Of a stretch of DNA of 64,000 bases, positions 1-11,644 are shown piece after piece. The stretch is from Nemertoderma westbladi (taxonomy: Eukaryota; Xenacoelomorpha; Nemertodermatida; Nemertodermatidae), in contig JAUCBJ010004194.1 of assembly GCA_032718475.1 (NCBI GenBank), positions 17,907-81,906 of the forward strand. Direction: 5' to 3'. Both the position numbers and the translations under genes were made by a program. The first letter of the stretch is position 1. Each line of letters opens with the position of its first letter. The notes beneath the pieces are model-generated. The model did not search any database and had not been told where the DNA came from. It worked only from the letters and a program-made list of their open reading frames with translations.

Positions 1-145
1 TAAATTAAATAACAGGATGTATGATAGGCCATTCAAAATATTAAAATAATTCAATAAAAGAGAGTGAGTCAGTTTCATTTTGACTCGTAATTTTGACTGG
101 TATTATTTATTATTCTTGTAATATTTCCATGAACAATGTTTCATC

Positions 146-347
146 AAGCTTCATCTTGTAATATTATGGGTTTGTTCAGAAGTGGAAAAAATGAGAAAGC
201 GCCTGTTAGGCCGAAACGTACGTATAGCGCTGGTTCAACCCCCGGTGACGCGCTTTCTCATTTTTTCCACTTCTGAACAAACGCATAATATTACACCTTT
301 AATTACAGTTGCAACAGCTCATTTCCAATTAATTTAAGCTTCATCTT
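146..347. repeat. Foldback element with tRNA-like core
   Basis: Two 46-bp inverted arms (157-202 and 250-295) match at all but one position and enclose a 47-bp core. The core holds a pol III B-box-like string (GGTTCAACCCC, near 231-241). A 12-bp direct repeat, aagcttcatctt, lies at 146-157 and 336-347 and could be a target-site duplication. No ORF is present. A second element at 13,662-13,794 has the same design (inverted arms containing cattttttcc, tRNA-like core), so I read this as a non-autonomous family. Pol III activity is inference. Confidence 0.75.
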
Positions 348-1749
348 AGTAGGAATCCACGATGACAGTTATTTTTTTTTATCTTTCTATCATTTATCAA
401 AAATACCAAAATGTTATGCTGCCTGATCTAGACTGTTATGTAGTCATTGTGCGCCTTTCTGACATTAAACACACCTCAAGGGATGGAATGCTTGAGCATC
501 TGGACAACTTGTCAAAAATCAAACCAAAAATTGTCAAATTTTAAAAATACTTAGACAAAACTTAGATAGAAATACTTAGAAAAATACTAGTCAAATTTGT
601 TTCTATTTTGGTTTTCAAGGGTGCTGATTCCGATGGCAGTGATTATTTTCAATGAAACTGATCAAATGCTAACTTTTGGCGGCAGCTAAAAAATTAAAAT
701 TACAAGTAAACTTGTAATTTTGGTGTGACGCCAAAAAACGACAAATCATCAGAATCATTGAAAATAATGATTGCAATCGGAATCAGGACGCTTATCCAAA
801 TATAGAAGTGATTGAGATAATTCGACTGTAGAATTTAAAAAGTGTTATTAACTTGCACTTTTCATACTTGGGTGCTTTAAAAATTATACAAAAACATTAT
901 AAGAGATACTATACTCCTCCACAAGAATCAACTTTACTCGAAAAAGCAATAAACATCACAACAAACTGAAAAACAGGGAGGGTCGTCATCTTAATGTCGC
1001 CCCCCCGTCGCATCTTAATGTGCAACTTCAATGTACCAGGCCTAATATAATAATAGTAGTATATCAGCAAAGTCGACAATAAGTTGGATAAGAGGCCTGG
1101 CATTATGTAGTCAATCACAAAAAAAGCGACCAAAAATAAATATCTTGTGATGATTTAAAATAAATGTTATTTAATACCTACATATTTCAGAAGGATTATT
1201 AAGTATGAACAAAATGTCTAATATAGTGAAAAATAAGACATCAATTACCATATTACCTCATGTCTATGTTTAAATAATGAATGATGCTTGCTTGTCTGTC
1301 TGCTGAAGTTATTCCCTAAAGCTGCTGAGTTATTTCAAATTAAAATTGAGGAAATTATGTCTCAGGAATGTTACCTGGGATTCCAATCTGGGTGGGGGAT
1401 GAGTCCCGTATACTTATAGCCGGCACAAATTGAATATGATTAGCAACACTCCAATTTTAGCAAACGATTGAGGAATTACGTCTTGATAGAAAATAACGAT
1501 AGATGGACAGGTCTGCTGTGCATCCTTACACAGAGTACCACAGCTCTGCTCCCGAGATCCAACTACGAGCTTTTTAAATGCATTCATTAAATAAATTCTT
1601 GTTTCGCGATCAGCAGTATTTGCTGATTAACTGCCAATAAGGAGGCCAGCGTCATGGCACTTCGAATGTATATGGAACATACCACTACAATCAGTTAATA
1701 TCACTTTCGTTGGACACAGCTTTTCAAAGCTGACCGTCGGCAATGACGT
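348..1749. other. Non-coding stretch, no gene seen
   Basis: AT-rich sequence with only short chance ORFs. It contains an imperfect inverted pair near 624-790: a 'gattattttcaatgaaactgat' type string at about 642 recurs in inverted form at about 750-780. This suggests another decayed foldback element of about 170 bp. Nothing coding can be supported. Confidence 0.5.
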
Positions 1750-1842
1750 CCGGGTGGGATCGAACTGGTGACCTCAGGGTGGGATCGAACTGGTGACCAC
1801 CGGGTTGGAAGTCTCACGTTCTAACCATTCAGCTAGCAGCTC
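1750..1842 (-). repeat. tRNA-like sequence (tRNA-derived SINE head or tRNA pseudogene)
   Basis: Read on the minus strand from 1842, the sequence has an A-box-like tagctgaatgg, an anticodon-arm-like segment with cttccaa in the loop (TCC, glycine-like) and a B-box-like agttcgatccc. The 3' part is duplicated: a 22-bp unit at 1752-1773 recurs at 1777-1798, period 25. The acceptor stem does not close convincingly, so this is more likely a tRNA-derived repeat or pseudogene than a working tRNA. Confidence 0.55.
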
Positions 1843-1859
1843 AAGTAAAAGATAGACCT

Positions 1860-2579
1860 GGAAATACTATCTGATACCTTGTATGTCCGCAATTTACCTC
1901 CTCATGGCCTCCCATTTGTCAATTCCATCACCTGCTGCCACTGTACTCAACCCAACAGTTAATGTAGGGATAAGCACAGTGGCAGCAGATGATGGTGTTG
2001 AGTGACGCTGAGTCAGGTATTGATGCTATTGATATTAAAGTGTGGATAAGTAAAAGGGTACAATGAAAGGGTAGTGTATTAACCATGAAACATCACAACT
2101 GCTTTTGTTTTTCATTGCCGAGAATTTTGCTCCCTGATATTGTTCAAATACAGTCTGATGAGCAGCACCTGATCTCGTTTAGTACATGAATGAATGTTTC
2201 ACAATAATGGATCTTAGTAATATCAATTTTCTTTGTAATCGCTGGAGAAAACCCTTTGATGGGAAATAGAAACGCTTCCTAGAATTAACATCATAGGTTT
2301 TGAATGAATAAAACTATGGAGTAACTAATGGATAACAGAGTCCAAGTTTCTTAATTTTATTAACTTTATTAACACGTTATGAAGTGTCTTAATAATATTC
2401 GATTACAAAATATTGAGCAATGATTTATTAGCATGTACTGTATGTAATTATTTCTTCGCTTGGGCTACGTCAAGGGGCCCCTACAAGTGTAACCCTTTTT
2501 TGTTTATATCTAAATGTGCTTGTTAAAAATATTCGATCCGCATGTAAATCTGATCGATTTTTGGTGATTCTTACAAATC
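1860..2579. other. Non-coding stretch, no gene seen
   Basis: AT-rich sequence with scattered stops in all frames. No domain, tandem array or RNA gene could be supported. Confidence 0.5.
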
Positions 2580-2990
2580 ATGTTATTAATGGATGATACA
2601 GTAATTACAATAGAAATGACTGTGAAAATAAATTAAGAACATTGTTACAGTATTGCCGGGAATATGGGATGCAATTAAATGTAACAAAAAAGAAATGTTT
2701 TTTGTTAATGGTTCGCCTTCAGAGAGACAACCATTTTCTGTTGATTCAATTACAGTATCTCATTGTACAGATTATGTGTATTTAGGCTCACCTTTTGAAT
2801 GAGAGTGGGAAAATTAGGACAACATTAGAATTACAAGCGAAGCGTTGTACTGACTCAGTGAATAAATTCATTATATTTTGTAATGTTAATTGTGCTGCCG
2901 TTATGCCTTTTCATTTAAAATTAAGAGTTTTGGAGGCATCCTTAATTTATGGATGCGAATACTGGTTCACACGAGATCTCAAAATATGAG
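2580..2990 (+). pseudogene. Non-LTR retrotransposon RT C-terminal remnant
   Basis: Translation across two frames gives the region just after the reverse transcriptase catalytic motif of APE-type LINEs. It has a LLQYCREYGMQLNVTK-like helix, then SITVSHCTDYVYLGSPF, then KIRTTLELQAKR and a closing LIYGCEYW. In LINEs the corresponding order is 'N..KT..' , 'YLG', and 'LLYGCE.W'. The frame changes at about 2,700 and again near 2,800, and an in-frame TGA follows the YLG motif. It is a short, dead fragment. The exact clade (L2/CR1/RTE group) cannot be told from this piece. Confidence 0.7.
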
Positions 2991-4474
2991 AAACAGTATT
3001 ATAAAGCAAATAAGGCGTTACTGACGCGTACGTGAGCGTGATAGTACGCCGAACGATCTCTGCCTGGTCGAGCTTGGCTTGAAACCAGCTGTAGAGATAG
3101 TAGTTAAAGCAAACAAAACAACCATAAATTAATTTATGGGCCACCATAAATTATGACGTCATGGAGAACTTCCGAAAAAAAAAACAATAAATTAATTGGC
3201 AAAGATCAGCCACCGTATATAACCTTCACATGGAAACCAGAATGCTATCTTAAATATAATAATTAAATAGAGCGAAATTAAATGCAATATGAGTTCTCCT
3301 TGAGCCGTTTCGCAATTGCGTTGCGCCACTACAGTATTCATTGCGTTGCGTAGCGGATTTTTCAGAAAGCTGATCAATAACAATAGTAAAATACATTAAG
3401 TTTTCTATTTACTTCTAAATTACAAATTATATTAGATTTTGATTTTATCGGTATGGGTGGACGCTCCAATGATATATAGTCCTGGTTCAGGATTTCTGGT
3501 GCCAGCACCAGTCACTGCTAAGTTCTACCCAAGGGAATGGAAATTTTCCATATATTTGACATGGCTGATTAACCATACATTAAAGTACACTCTCGCTTTA
3601 TATCAGCAATGGTTGCGCAAGGCGCATACTGTCGTGTTTTAGCGTCACTACACTGCACTGCACATACTACTGCGTACCAGGCGGGCTCGTTGCAGTCAAT
3701 CATTCGTTTTTCAGCTGTTTAATCAAGGGTATCTAACGCCCTGGTCACATAACTGACAATAATACAGTACAGTAATTAAAATATTTTTATAACTGAAACT
3801 ATTGTTTAATAAGAATGATACAGGGTATGACACATATCCATGGCCGGCGTCAATGGGTGCAGCTCCACCCCCCAAAAAGTGTGGAAAGGTCTGTAATTTT
3901 ACGAATATATTTTCAATGTCAGAATGTGGACTAATACAATATTTTTTATGTAATTCTTAAACCAAAAGAACACGCAGTCACTTGAATCTGAATCCAATCA
4001 CATTTCTGCCCACTTACTATTACTGGGTGATGCTTACTGTCAACAGTCACCATCGTACCGATACCACTACACAATACACCTCTATTACATTACCTGCAAG
4101 TTAGTTACAATATTTTCAATGTTTAGTTCATTTACTTTTGGTTTAGTGTTTAGTACGTGTAGCAGTAACACCCAACTAACAGACGATAGGTCGGCAATTT
4201 GTGACGGGATCTGAGATCCCGACTGGGTAAGATTTATATGCGTCACTTGACTGCTGGTCTGCTGGGCTAGTGTCCTTTTGGCCGAAGCCTGTTGGGGAAA
4301 ATAACAGAGTTTGTGTTTCTCGATGTTATATCAGTGTGTATAGTAATAAATGATGTTACTAATAAAGTGATGCAAGTGATGGTTAAAAACTATAACCGGT
4401 CTGCAACTCTGTGATTAATGAACTGACCAGTAAATCAGTAATCAGGATAACTATATGATTGATACACATAGATA
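2991..4474. other. Non-coding stretch with short inverted repeats
   Basis: No coding evidence. A GC-richer patch near 3,005-3,050 contains partly inverted copies of 'ggcgttac'/'gtacgcc'. Near 3,300-3,360 'gcgttgcg' recurs. At 3,490-3,520 there is a 'ctggtgccagcaccag' palindrome. At 4,201-4,211 gtgacgggatc is the reverse complement of a string at about 60,291-60,301, where it sits in a possible retroelement leader. The link is weak. Confidence 0.4.
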
Positions 4475-5360
4475 TTGGTTTCACCTCTACTTTACTTGGC
4501 CTTCTGTGCCCAATGGATGCTTTCCTATCTTTTCGCACGTGCTACCCTGCCCGCTATTGGCTTATATTCTAATTGTCACTTTGGCACTCCCTGTGAGTGT
4601 TACCCCCTGCTGCTAGCCTTGACTAGCTGTGTTCTCCCTCCGAGGTGGTTTGACCTCTCACCTCTCTCTGTGGCTTTAGGGCCTGTATCACCCCCCCCCC
4701 CCCGAGTTGGTTATGAGGCGAGATTATTATTGGTAATCTCGTATCGCCTACTATATTGGTAAAATGCCACTGGTCCCATTTTCAGGTGGATAATGCAATG
4801 GAATTGAATCCGCTTACACTCCCCCCATGCTATCTTCCCGGTAATAAGATAGCATCAACCTTAAGTGCGCTTCGATTCCGCTGGAACCCATCTAATATTG
4901 GGTGTGGGGTGGAGTTCTTTTCTCGGGGTCGGCTTTCCAGACCGCCCCCCCTGGGTGTGTTATTACTACCCCTCCTTGGTGCAATCGCGAGCTATGTTGC
5001 ACCAAGGTATCTGGTGTCTCTGTTTGAGTCAATTGTGCTCACTCTCCACACAATTTTCTTTACCCTTACTCAAAACTCTCTCATGGACCTTGCTGTCCCT
5101 TATTCTCTCTCCGGTCCCTTGGGACTCTTCCTCTCTCACTGCTTGCTTCCCACAGTTGAATTGCATTGCTTTCACTCCCTCACGCACCAACACCTCCTCT
5201 CCGTACTTCCCCCGTTTCCCTTGTACTCGACCGATTCCTACTCCACTCACCCCTGATGAGCCTCACCCTCCCCTTTGTGCCATCGCACTAAAGAAGCGTG
5301 ATCCGTCCAGTGTCTCGTCCTCCTGTCATAGTCAATTGGTCCCCAGTCCCAGTAGCTAAT
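4475..5360. other. Pyrimidine-rich stretch with several hairpins, no supported gene
   Basis: The + strand is C/T-rich, which keeps overlapping frames open by composition (the 166- and 164-codon ORFs overlap in different frames and have no domain). A run of 13 C lies at 4,691-4,703. Clear hairpins include gctatctt...aagatagc (about 4,829-4,854) and ttggtgcaa...ttgcaccaa (about 4,976-5,006). The minus strand is purine-rich and could be a decayed gag-like region, but no motif supports this. Confidence 0.4.
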
Positions 5361-6103
5361 TGGAAAAAGGTTGTATATATGACTATAGTATTTACATTGA
5401 TTGTATATTTATATTGATTCATAGATTATCTACATACATACATACTAATTGCACTTAATTATTTGCACTTAGAAGTTCATATTTTACACTACATGTGGTG
5501 CCTTCCAGGCACACCCACATCTCTGTCCCTGAGTTCTAGTTCGCTCCTCCCGTCTTCGGGAACCATCTAAGTTCTTTGCCCCTGTCATCGTCTTGTCTGG
5601 GCCGCTTCCTTCCTTCCAGCTTGTCCTCCCTGAGACTTCTCATTCTTGCCATTACCATCTTGCTAAGCCAAACCAAACTCTGCTAAACCAAACTCTGAAA
5701 TGGTTAGTTAGTAGGCGTTCTAACTATGTACGACTTATTCTTTCGTGGAGGATTTACCTTACAGCATTGGATGCCTACACCTTCCATAACTAGCACTTTA
5801 TTGGACAGACACTCTACATACACTGCAATCGCCTCAGACCTAACAACAGTTAGACAACAATCCGGCCTACAAATTATTTATACAATCTGAGCAGGCTTAC
5901 ACACCTTCTGCTCAATATTACACTTACCGGTAAATAAAACTGACAGAAACATATAAGCTCTAAAAGAAATAAGGGGTGTACAGTCCCTACTCTCTTAAAC
6001 AGCCTACTAATATACAATATATCATAATCGAAATAATACTGGGTAAGTACCGGTTCGGGTTACTAGGCCTACAGTTTACCGTCCGACCGGTACGTTCGAC
6101 TTT
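5361..6103. other. Non-coding stretch, no gene seen
   Basis: Short chance ORFs only. It contains scattered ccggta strings and a cttaccggtaa patch, which also occur elsewhere in the window as dispersed low-complexity motifs. Confidence 0.4.
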
Positions 6104-6290
6104 ATTGCCTACTGAGCAATAAAGAAACTGAAAACTATTAATGTTCTCACCAGAACATTAAACAAAATATATCTATTGCCTACTGCGCAATAAAGAACTA
6201 AATCTATTAATGTTCTCACCAGAACATTAGACAAAATATATTTATTGCCTACTGCGCAATAAAGATGACAAAATCTATTAATGTTCGCGC
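6104..6290. repeat. 70-bp tandem repeat, 2.7 copies, each with two hairpins
   Basis: Copies begin at 6,104, 6,175 and 6,244 with attgcctactg(a/c)gcaat, a short stem-loop (attgc...gcaat). Copies one and two continue with aatgttctcaccagaacatt, a perfect 8-bp stem (aatgttct/agaacatt) with a 4-nt loop. The third copy diverges inside the second hairpin. Confidence 0.8.
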
Positions 6291-6476
6291 TGTCAGACCT
6301 TTAGCAGTTTAACCTGCCAATTTTAAATGTCCTTTTGATTATGAATCGACTTTAGCCCTTACCAATTACCTGGTGTACTGAAGTTACATCTGCCGAAGCC
6401 AGTCTGTGCGCGGCGTATGACCCACGGTGTGGGAGACTGGATTCGGGTTCCCTAGGAAGTATTGCAGTGTAGACTA
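6282..6476 (+). repeat. Dispersed repeat, partner of 51,314-51,484
   Basis: This stretch (cgcgctgtcagacctttag ... gtgtgggagactggattc ... tattgcagt) matches the reverse complement of 51,314-51,484 over about 170 bp, with many substitutions and small indels. Both copies share 'cagtttaacctgc', 'gaagccagtct', 'gcgcggcgtatgac' and 'gtgtgggagactgga'. It has no ORF. It is probably part of a non-autonomous repeat. Confidence 0.65.
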
Positions 6477-8811
6477 CTTTGTATTATTCGATTGATCGCT
6501 ACTATACAATCTCTGACAACTATATTTACTTTCGGGGAAATATTAACAGTTCCTTTAGGACGTGGCGCTTTAAGTATAAAAACAGAGTTATGACTTACAC
6601 TAATCACAACTAAATGGCCACAGCGTTTCGTAAATAGCGCATTCTTTAGGAGATGCTTTATTAACCTTCACACGACTTCATACGACTTCACACTATTTCA
6701 CACTAATTTACACTAATTCACACTAATTTGCCGACTGTCACTGATTTTGATCATATATAAGGAGGATTGCCACTGACACACGTAGGGATTATGAAATTTA
6801 ATTCACACAAAACCACACAGTCGCAGTTTAAGTCGCAGTTGCTACCAGTAGACTCTTTTTCCGCTTACCTCAGTAATCAAGAAGATTGAGGGGGTTTATG
6901 ATTATTTATCGGTATTCTCCAAATATAACATCCATTAATATAAACAACAATTAACACAATATAAAACAGCAGTAAAAACAGTGCAGTGAACAGTCAGTAT
7001 GTGTTCAGTCATATGAGTTGAGATATGTGAGATGAGAGGGTTAATAGATTTACGTTCTTATAACTAAGGCCATCAGATGTTCTTGGGCCAAAGTCTGAAA
7101 CGACCGAATTCTGAGATGAATCTAATTCTCAGAAAAACGATAACCATAATGCATTGCGCTAGTTTCCTCAGGTAGGTCTCTACTGGCGTAACTGGGAAGA
7201 TTGCTCTGATTGGCTGAATAAGCTTGAACAAAGAGATCTCCACGTACACAAAGAATCAGCTGACATCATCTTGGTTCTAATTTCTCTCCAACGCGTAGTT
7301 GAACAAATTTAGGGCTATTTTAGAGTATTCTGCGTATTGTGTAAAAATGACTTGTTATGTCCGCAAAAGCTTTTACACAGTTCTTTATTTAGTTTATTGT
7401 ATGCTTTCTTTGTCATACTTTGCTCATTCTCTATGATGCACTATGATGCAAATGCATGATTGAATAAACTAAATTGCCCCTAGGAGATTGTTGATGTGTG
7501 ATGTTTTAGTGTTCATAATTGTATTGTGTTTTAGATGTTCATCCACGGTGCACTTTTTCAATCTCTTACCTCAAGATTAAAATAGCTGTTGCTCCTGGCA
7601 GCAGCGTAGTAATTCAAAAAGTAATTCAGTAATTCACTTAAGCTCTCTGTTTCAGTTGAACAACCCAATGAAACACACTGGGTTGGTGACCTGAATGGTT
7701 TAATAAAATGAAAAATCTTCTATCTTATGCTAATCAGCTTCTACATTCCGATCTTAGGGAACTCCACTGTGCCTTTCAATCATCAAATTATTTCCTATTA
7801 TCATTGCTGAGATTGTCAGTCATTGAATTCTTTGTTGCAAAGTGTGATATTTGAGGCAGTTCTGACGGAAATAGGTGTACGCACCTATTTCCCTATAAAT
7901 AGGGATGCACTCCATCACCCATGTAGGGAGGTGGGCTGTTTCAGTGATTCCGGGTGCAATATGGATATTAGAGGAGAAAGCAACTGCGTAATGCATAAAA
8001 GAGGTCCACAGTCCCAATCGTTGTCATTTGATTGGCTAGGGAATGGGCGGACATAGTGATTCGCTATTGTCCATGGTGCAGGATCATGCTCACTGGAATT
8101 TATAGTGGTAATTAAGTTGAGTAGCTTGCATATCTAATGTGATGGGACTGGTGTCACTTTATTTTGTGATAGACTGCAAACCGAGAATAAACTTTATTTC
8201 ACGGTATCTGCAACTAACAGGTAGAATGAATTGAGTATAGTAGCCATCATTTGTGTTGAATTGATTAGTCACAATGATTAGTTATGTACATGACAGTACT
8301 ACCAACATCATATGATTGAGTCTGATGCAGCTTTGTGTATAGTGCAGAATCGATACAGATAATGGAATGGCTCCAGCCATATGTATCTCTAGGAGAGAGA
8401 AATGAGTCAATGATTAGGATGGAGAAAACATATGTTCATTTGAAGAAATTCCAATCTGGATCAGAGGGTTTTAAGTTCCTTTGGATGGCGTAGTGGTTGC
8501 TGCAATGACCACAATACAGTACTGTACCATTCACACTGAAATGATACAGTCTATAACAACTATAGCCTTGGATTTTTTGCCATTTGTGGAAAGTGTAAAA
8601 GATCAACGGATTGTGGGCTGAAATACTCATATGTTTCCTACCACAGACAAAAATATGTTATAAATTCACAACTTAAATTAACAATTATTGAACAAATTAA
8701 CACTCACACACCTCAGTTGATTTCTGTCAATAATTAATGTTAATGCTCAATATAGCAGCACACGCAGGGAATATGTAATACATTAAATAATTTATATTCA
8801 ACATTATGAGT
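6477..8811. other. Non-coding stretch
   Basis: No coding evidence beyond short chance ORFs. A perfect hairpin at 7,867-7,892 has 11-bp arms (ggaaataggtg/cacctatttcc) with a tacg loop, and is followed directly by a ccctataaataggg mini-palindrome. Around 6,660-6,730 'cacactaattcacactaatt' repeats a simple motif. Confidence 0.4.
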
Positions 8812-9095
8812 TTAAGGTAGAACGTAATAAGTGTAGGGGGATGGAAGGAGAACTACCTGCGATGTTGCTATGGGGAAGGTGCTACAACAATTTAAATTAT
8901 TTATATGTAATTATATTATATGTTAGTTTAAGGTAGAAGAAAGTATAAATAAATCGTTGTCTGAGAAACCGTTGAGTTGTTTCTATGGAGAACGTTCGCA
9001 GTCATTGAATTAATTATATGTAACATAGCGAATTGAATGTAAGAAGTATGGGGAAATAATCTGAATGGCTGCGTTGTTATGGAGAACTTTTTCTC
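8812..9095. repeat. Degenerate tandem repeat, about three copies of 125 bp
   Basis: Three diverged units share the order 'agtttaaggtagaa', 'aagtat...gg(gg)a', 'atggagaac/atggggaag', then 'aattaattatatgtaa'-like AT sequence. They start near 8,812, 8,929 and 9,022. They have decayed too far for exact borders. Confidence 0.45.
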
Positions 9096-9380
9096 TCCAA
9101 TCAGCAAATAATTATGCCCTGCCCGTATAATACAAGTTATAATACAATATTCAAAATACAAGCAATCACTAGGTAACAGCTAAATTGAACATTTTTGTAA
9201 ATTCATTTGTGGGCTGAGTCACGAATGTAAGCGAGTTTAGTATATGAGTACCACTAACTCAATCAGTGTGTCTATTGTTCTGTTGTTCTGTAGTTCTGTT
9301 GTTCTGTTATGTTCAATTTTAAACGTTAGCCAAATGACTCAGCCAAATGTTAATGAAATCTATCCAAATTTGGTACACAT

Positions 9381-9490
9381 GTAGTCTGGTAAAAGTTTAA
9401 AAATTTTCCGTTCCAGTTGAATTTCCGTGCGGCCTGTAGTCTGGTAAAAGTTTAAAAATTTTCCGTTCCAGTTGAATTTCCGTGCGGCCT
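9381..9490. repeat. Perfect 55-bp tandem duplication
   Basis: The unit gtagtctggtaaaag...cgtgcggcct occurs at 9,381-9,435 and again at 9,436-9,490 with no visible difference, so the duplication is recent. No other feature overlaps it. Confidence 0.9.
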
Positions 9491-9952
9491 TCGAGAAGCT
9501 AAGATAAAAGCAGTTAATTAGTTAATTAAATTGATTACGGTAAAAACAGCATTTTCAACCTGCTTCTTAAAGGATATTAATTATTTTCTAGTGTAAGATT
9601 TAAATAATTATACTTAACAATTATACAACTGGGAACCAGTCCAACCACACATTGGGGGCTTTTCCCTCTTTTTGATTTACTGGTGTTTGGTTAAATTTCT
9701 TAAATTCCCAAGTTTGTAATACGGTAGAATCGCTCAATATTAATCTGTATCTCATAACTGAGCCTCGTGCTGCGCGAAGTCCCCACGAACGTGTTAAATT
9801 GAACCACCACAGCTAAAAGTATGGCTCCTCTCTCGTGGCAATTACTTGTTGTAAGGAACGGATGGTGCCTCTTTAATTGCCAGTTTTTATACAGTTTGCA
9901 TGCAGAGACAGCATATGCAACATATGCGAGTGACAATTACTTTGACTAAAAA

Positions 9953-10198
9953 GTGGGCACGCTAAGCTAATTGGGCACGCTAAGCTAAGTGGGCACGCTA
10001 ATCTAAGTGGGCACGCTAATCAAAGTGGGCACGCTAATCTAATTGGGCACGCTAAGCTAAGTGGGCACGCTAATCTAAGTGGGCACGCTAATCTAAGTGG
10101 GCACGCTAAGCTAAGTGGGCACGCTAAGCTAATTGGGCACGCTAAGCTAAGTGGGCACGCTAAGCTAAGTGGGCACGCTAAGCTAAGTGGGCATGCTA
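9953..10198. repeat. 18-bp minisatellite, about 13.7 copies
   Basis: The unit gtgggcacgctaagctaa is repeated head to tail. The variants are gtgg/ttgg at the start and aag/aat before ctaa. One copy carries 'caaa' in place of 'ctaa' and the last carries gcatgc for gcacgc. The array lies about 470 bp upstream of host exon 1. Confidence 0.95.
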
Positions 10199-10671
10199 CC
10201 GCTTTTACAACGCAATCACACCATTCGAGAATGTAGGCTCAAATTTGGAAACATTAAAGTTGCGTCATTGTTTTATAAAACAACGAGCTTTATGTCGTTA
10301 GATATACGATAATTTCTCATTGCTTGTAAGGACTTGGCATGTAAGGATTCCAAATATGTAATAAAATGTCGTTGTAAAATAACTGAGATATTGGCAATCG
10401 TGCTAAACGAATACTGAACAACACCCACAACACCCCCACCCCCAACCCCCCGACTAACATAAATTAGCACAGAAATACCATAGACATATATTACAGACAC
10501 AGACACATAGACATATATATTATGATCATTTATTATTAATAAGAAAATAATTTAAAACATATTATAATAAACAGTCAGTAAATATGGAAAAAATGTGTTA
10601 AACTATAGCAAATGGATAAGCAAATGGAGCTAGAAAATAAATTTGTCACCATGTCATATAAACAATAGGAT

Positions 10672-10957
10672 ATGTATGCAACGTTGGTAAGGCTTACCAC
10701 CTTCATGTTGGCCAATGTGGTAGGCTTATCGCTCGGTGGTCTTTACATCAACAATTTCTGCACTAACCAAACCCAACTTGGTATATCTACTAAAGCCACA
10801 TCTTCCAACCAATGCAGCATTGAATGTGGGCGGAACGATCAATGCTGGTCTTTCAACGTCACTGACAGATGCGAAATATATGAAGAGGATTGTCTGGCAG
10901 ATATGGTCAGCTGGGATGTTGAAACTCTGGGGAGACGTTGGATCAGCAAGGAAAAAG
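10672..10957 (+). CDS. Host gene exon 1: signal peptide and PAN/apple-like module
   Basis: The ATG at 10,672 starts a frame with a signal peptide (hydrophobic core LTTFMLANVVGLSLG, residues 8-22). A Cys-rich stretch with C-rich PAN/apple spacing follows: FCTNQ, NQCSIEC, NDQCWSF, RCEIYEEDC (residues 29-80). The exon ends at AAAAAG before GTTAAAT at 10,958, in phase 1, matching the phase of the next acceptor. The ORF itself would stop two codons later, which supports splicing. PAN/apple domains bind proteins or sugars outside the cell; a ligand cannot be inferred. No TATA box stands out upstream, and the 5' UTR start is not visible. Family assignment is by cysteine pattern and the second, better PAN copy in exon 2. 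Confidence 0.75.
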
Positions 10958-11056
10958 GTTAAATTAAATATTTAATCTGAATATTAAAAAAATATAATAT
11001 TTTGTTGTCCTAATGCATTCTGCATAAATGCATGGTGTAATATTATATACGATATA

Positions 11057-11566
11057 TTATATTATATTACTGAATATATACGTATAGTATATCTGTAGTT
11101 TCTCTAAGAGTACTAGGCCCAATAACGAAATAAAACAGTTTTCAGTTTCGAATTTAAAAATTGTCAATGTAGTGGCTGATCGCACGTCATAAGGTAGTGA
11201 GTTCCAAACACGTGGCCCGGCAATGGAGAAGGCGTGCCTTCCATAGTTATCTAGCGAGTACCAAGGGATCACCAAAAGATTACCAGCACTCGAACGTAAT
11301 TCTCTACCGGGTGTGTATGGCGTCAATAAGTCGCTGAGATAATGCGATGCCAAGCCATTCAGACTCTTATAGCACAACATTGCCAGTTTAAATTCCACCC
11401 TTCTATTAATAGGGAGCCAATGAAGTCGTTTTAGAACGGGAGTTATGTGTTCTCGCTTCTTGACACTTTCTAATAGTCGCACAGCAGAGTTTTGTACAGT
11501 ACATATTGCAACTTCTTCATATTTTTGGCAGGCAATCCATAATAAAAAGTTATTATTATCCAATTA
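11057..11566 (-). pseudogene. L2/CR1-type LINE ORF2, C-terminal fragment
   Basis: This is the post-RT C-terminal region typical of L2/CR1 LINEs, in order: REHITPVLKRLHWLPI, RRVEFKLAMLCYKSLNG, YLSDLLTPYTPGRELRSS, YGRHAFSIAGPRVWNSLP, then a closing FKFETENCF. About 150 codons are open, but the RT and endonuclease are missing. The fragment is followed upstream (higher coordinates, same strand) by an ORF1-like piece at 11,645-12,265. The whole looks like one element with most of ORF2 deleted. It lies in host intron 1, antisense to the gene. Confidence 0.85.
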
Positions 11567-11644
11567 ACTTGTTATAAAAATTGTTGCAGATTGTACTGTA
11601 GATGGCTTTCCTCTGGAGTATAGTCAGCGGAGATGTATAATTTA

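Noticed and set aside
4201-4211. Primer-binding site shared with 60.29 kb
   Set aside because: Only 11 bases match in inverse orientation and no LTR borders could be found at either place.
4475-5359. Overlapping 166- and 164-codon ORFs
   Set aside because: They overlap in different frames in a pyrimidine-rich stretch, have no domain and are rich in Leu/Pro/Ser as the composition predicts.
9953-10198. CRISPR-like array
   Set aside because: Units are contiguous with no unique spacers; it is a plain minisatellite in a eukaryotic setting.
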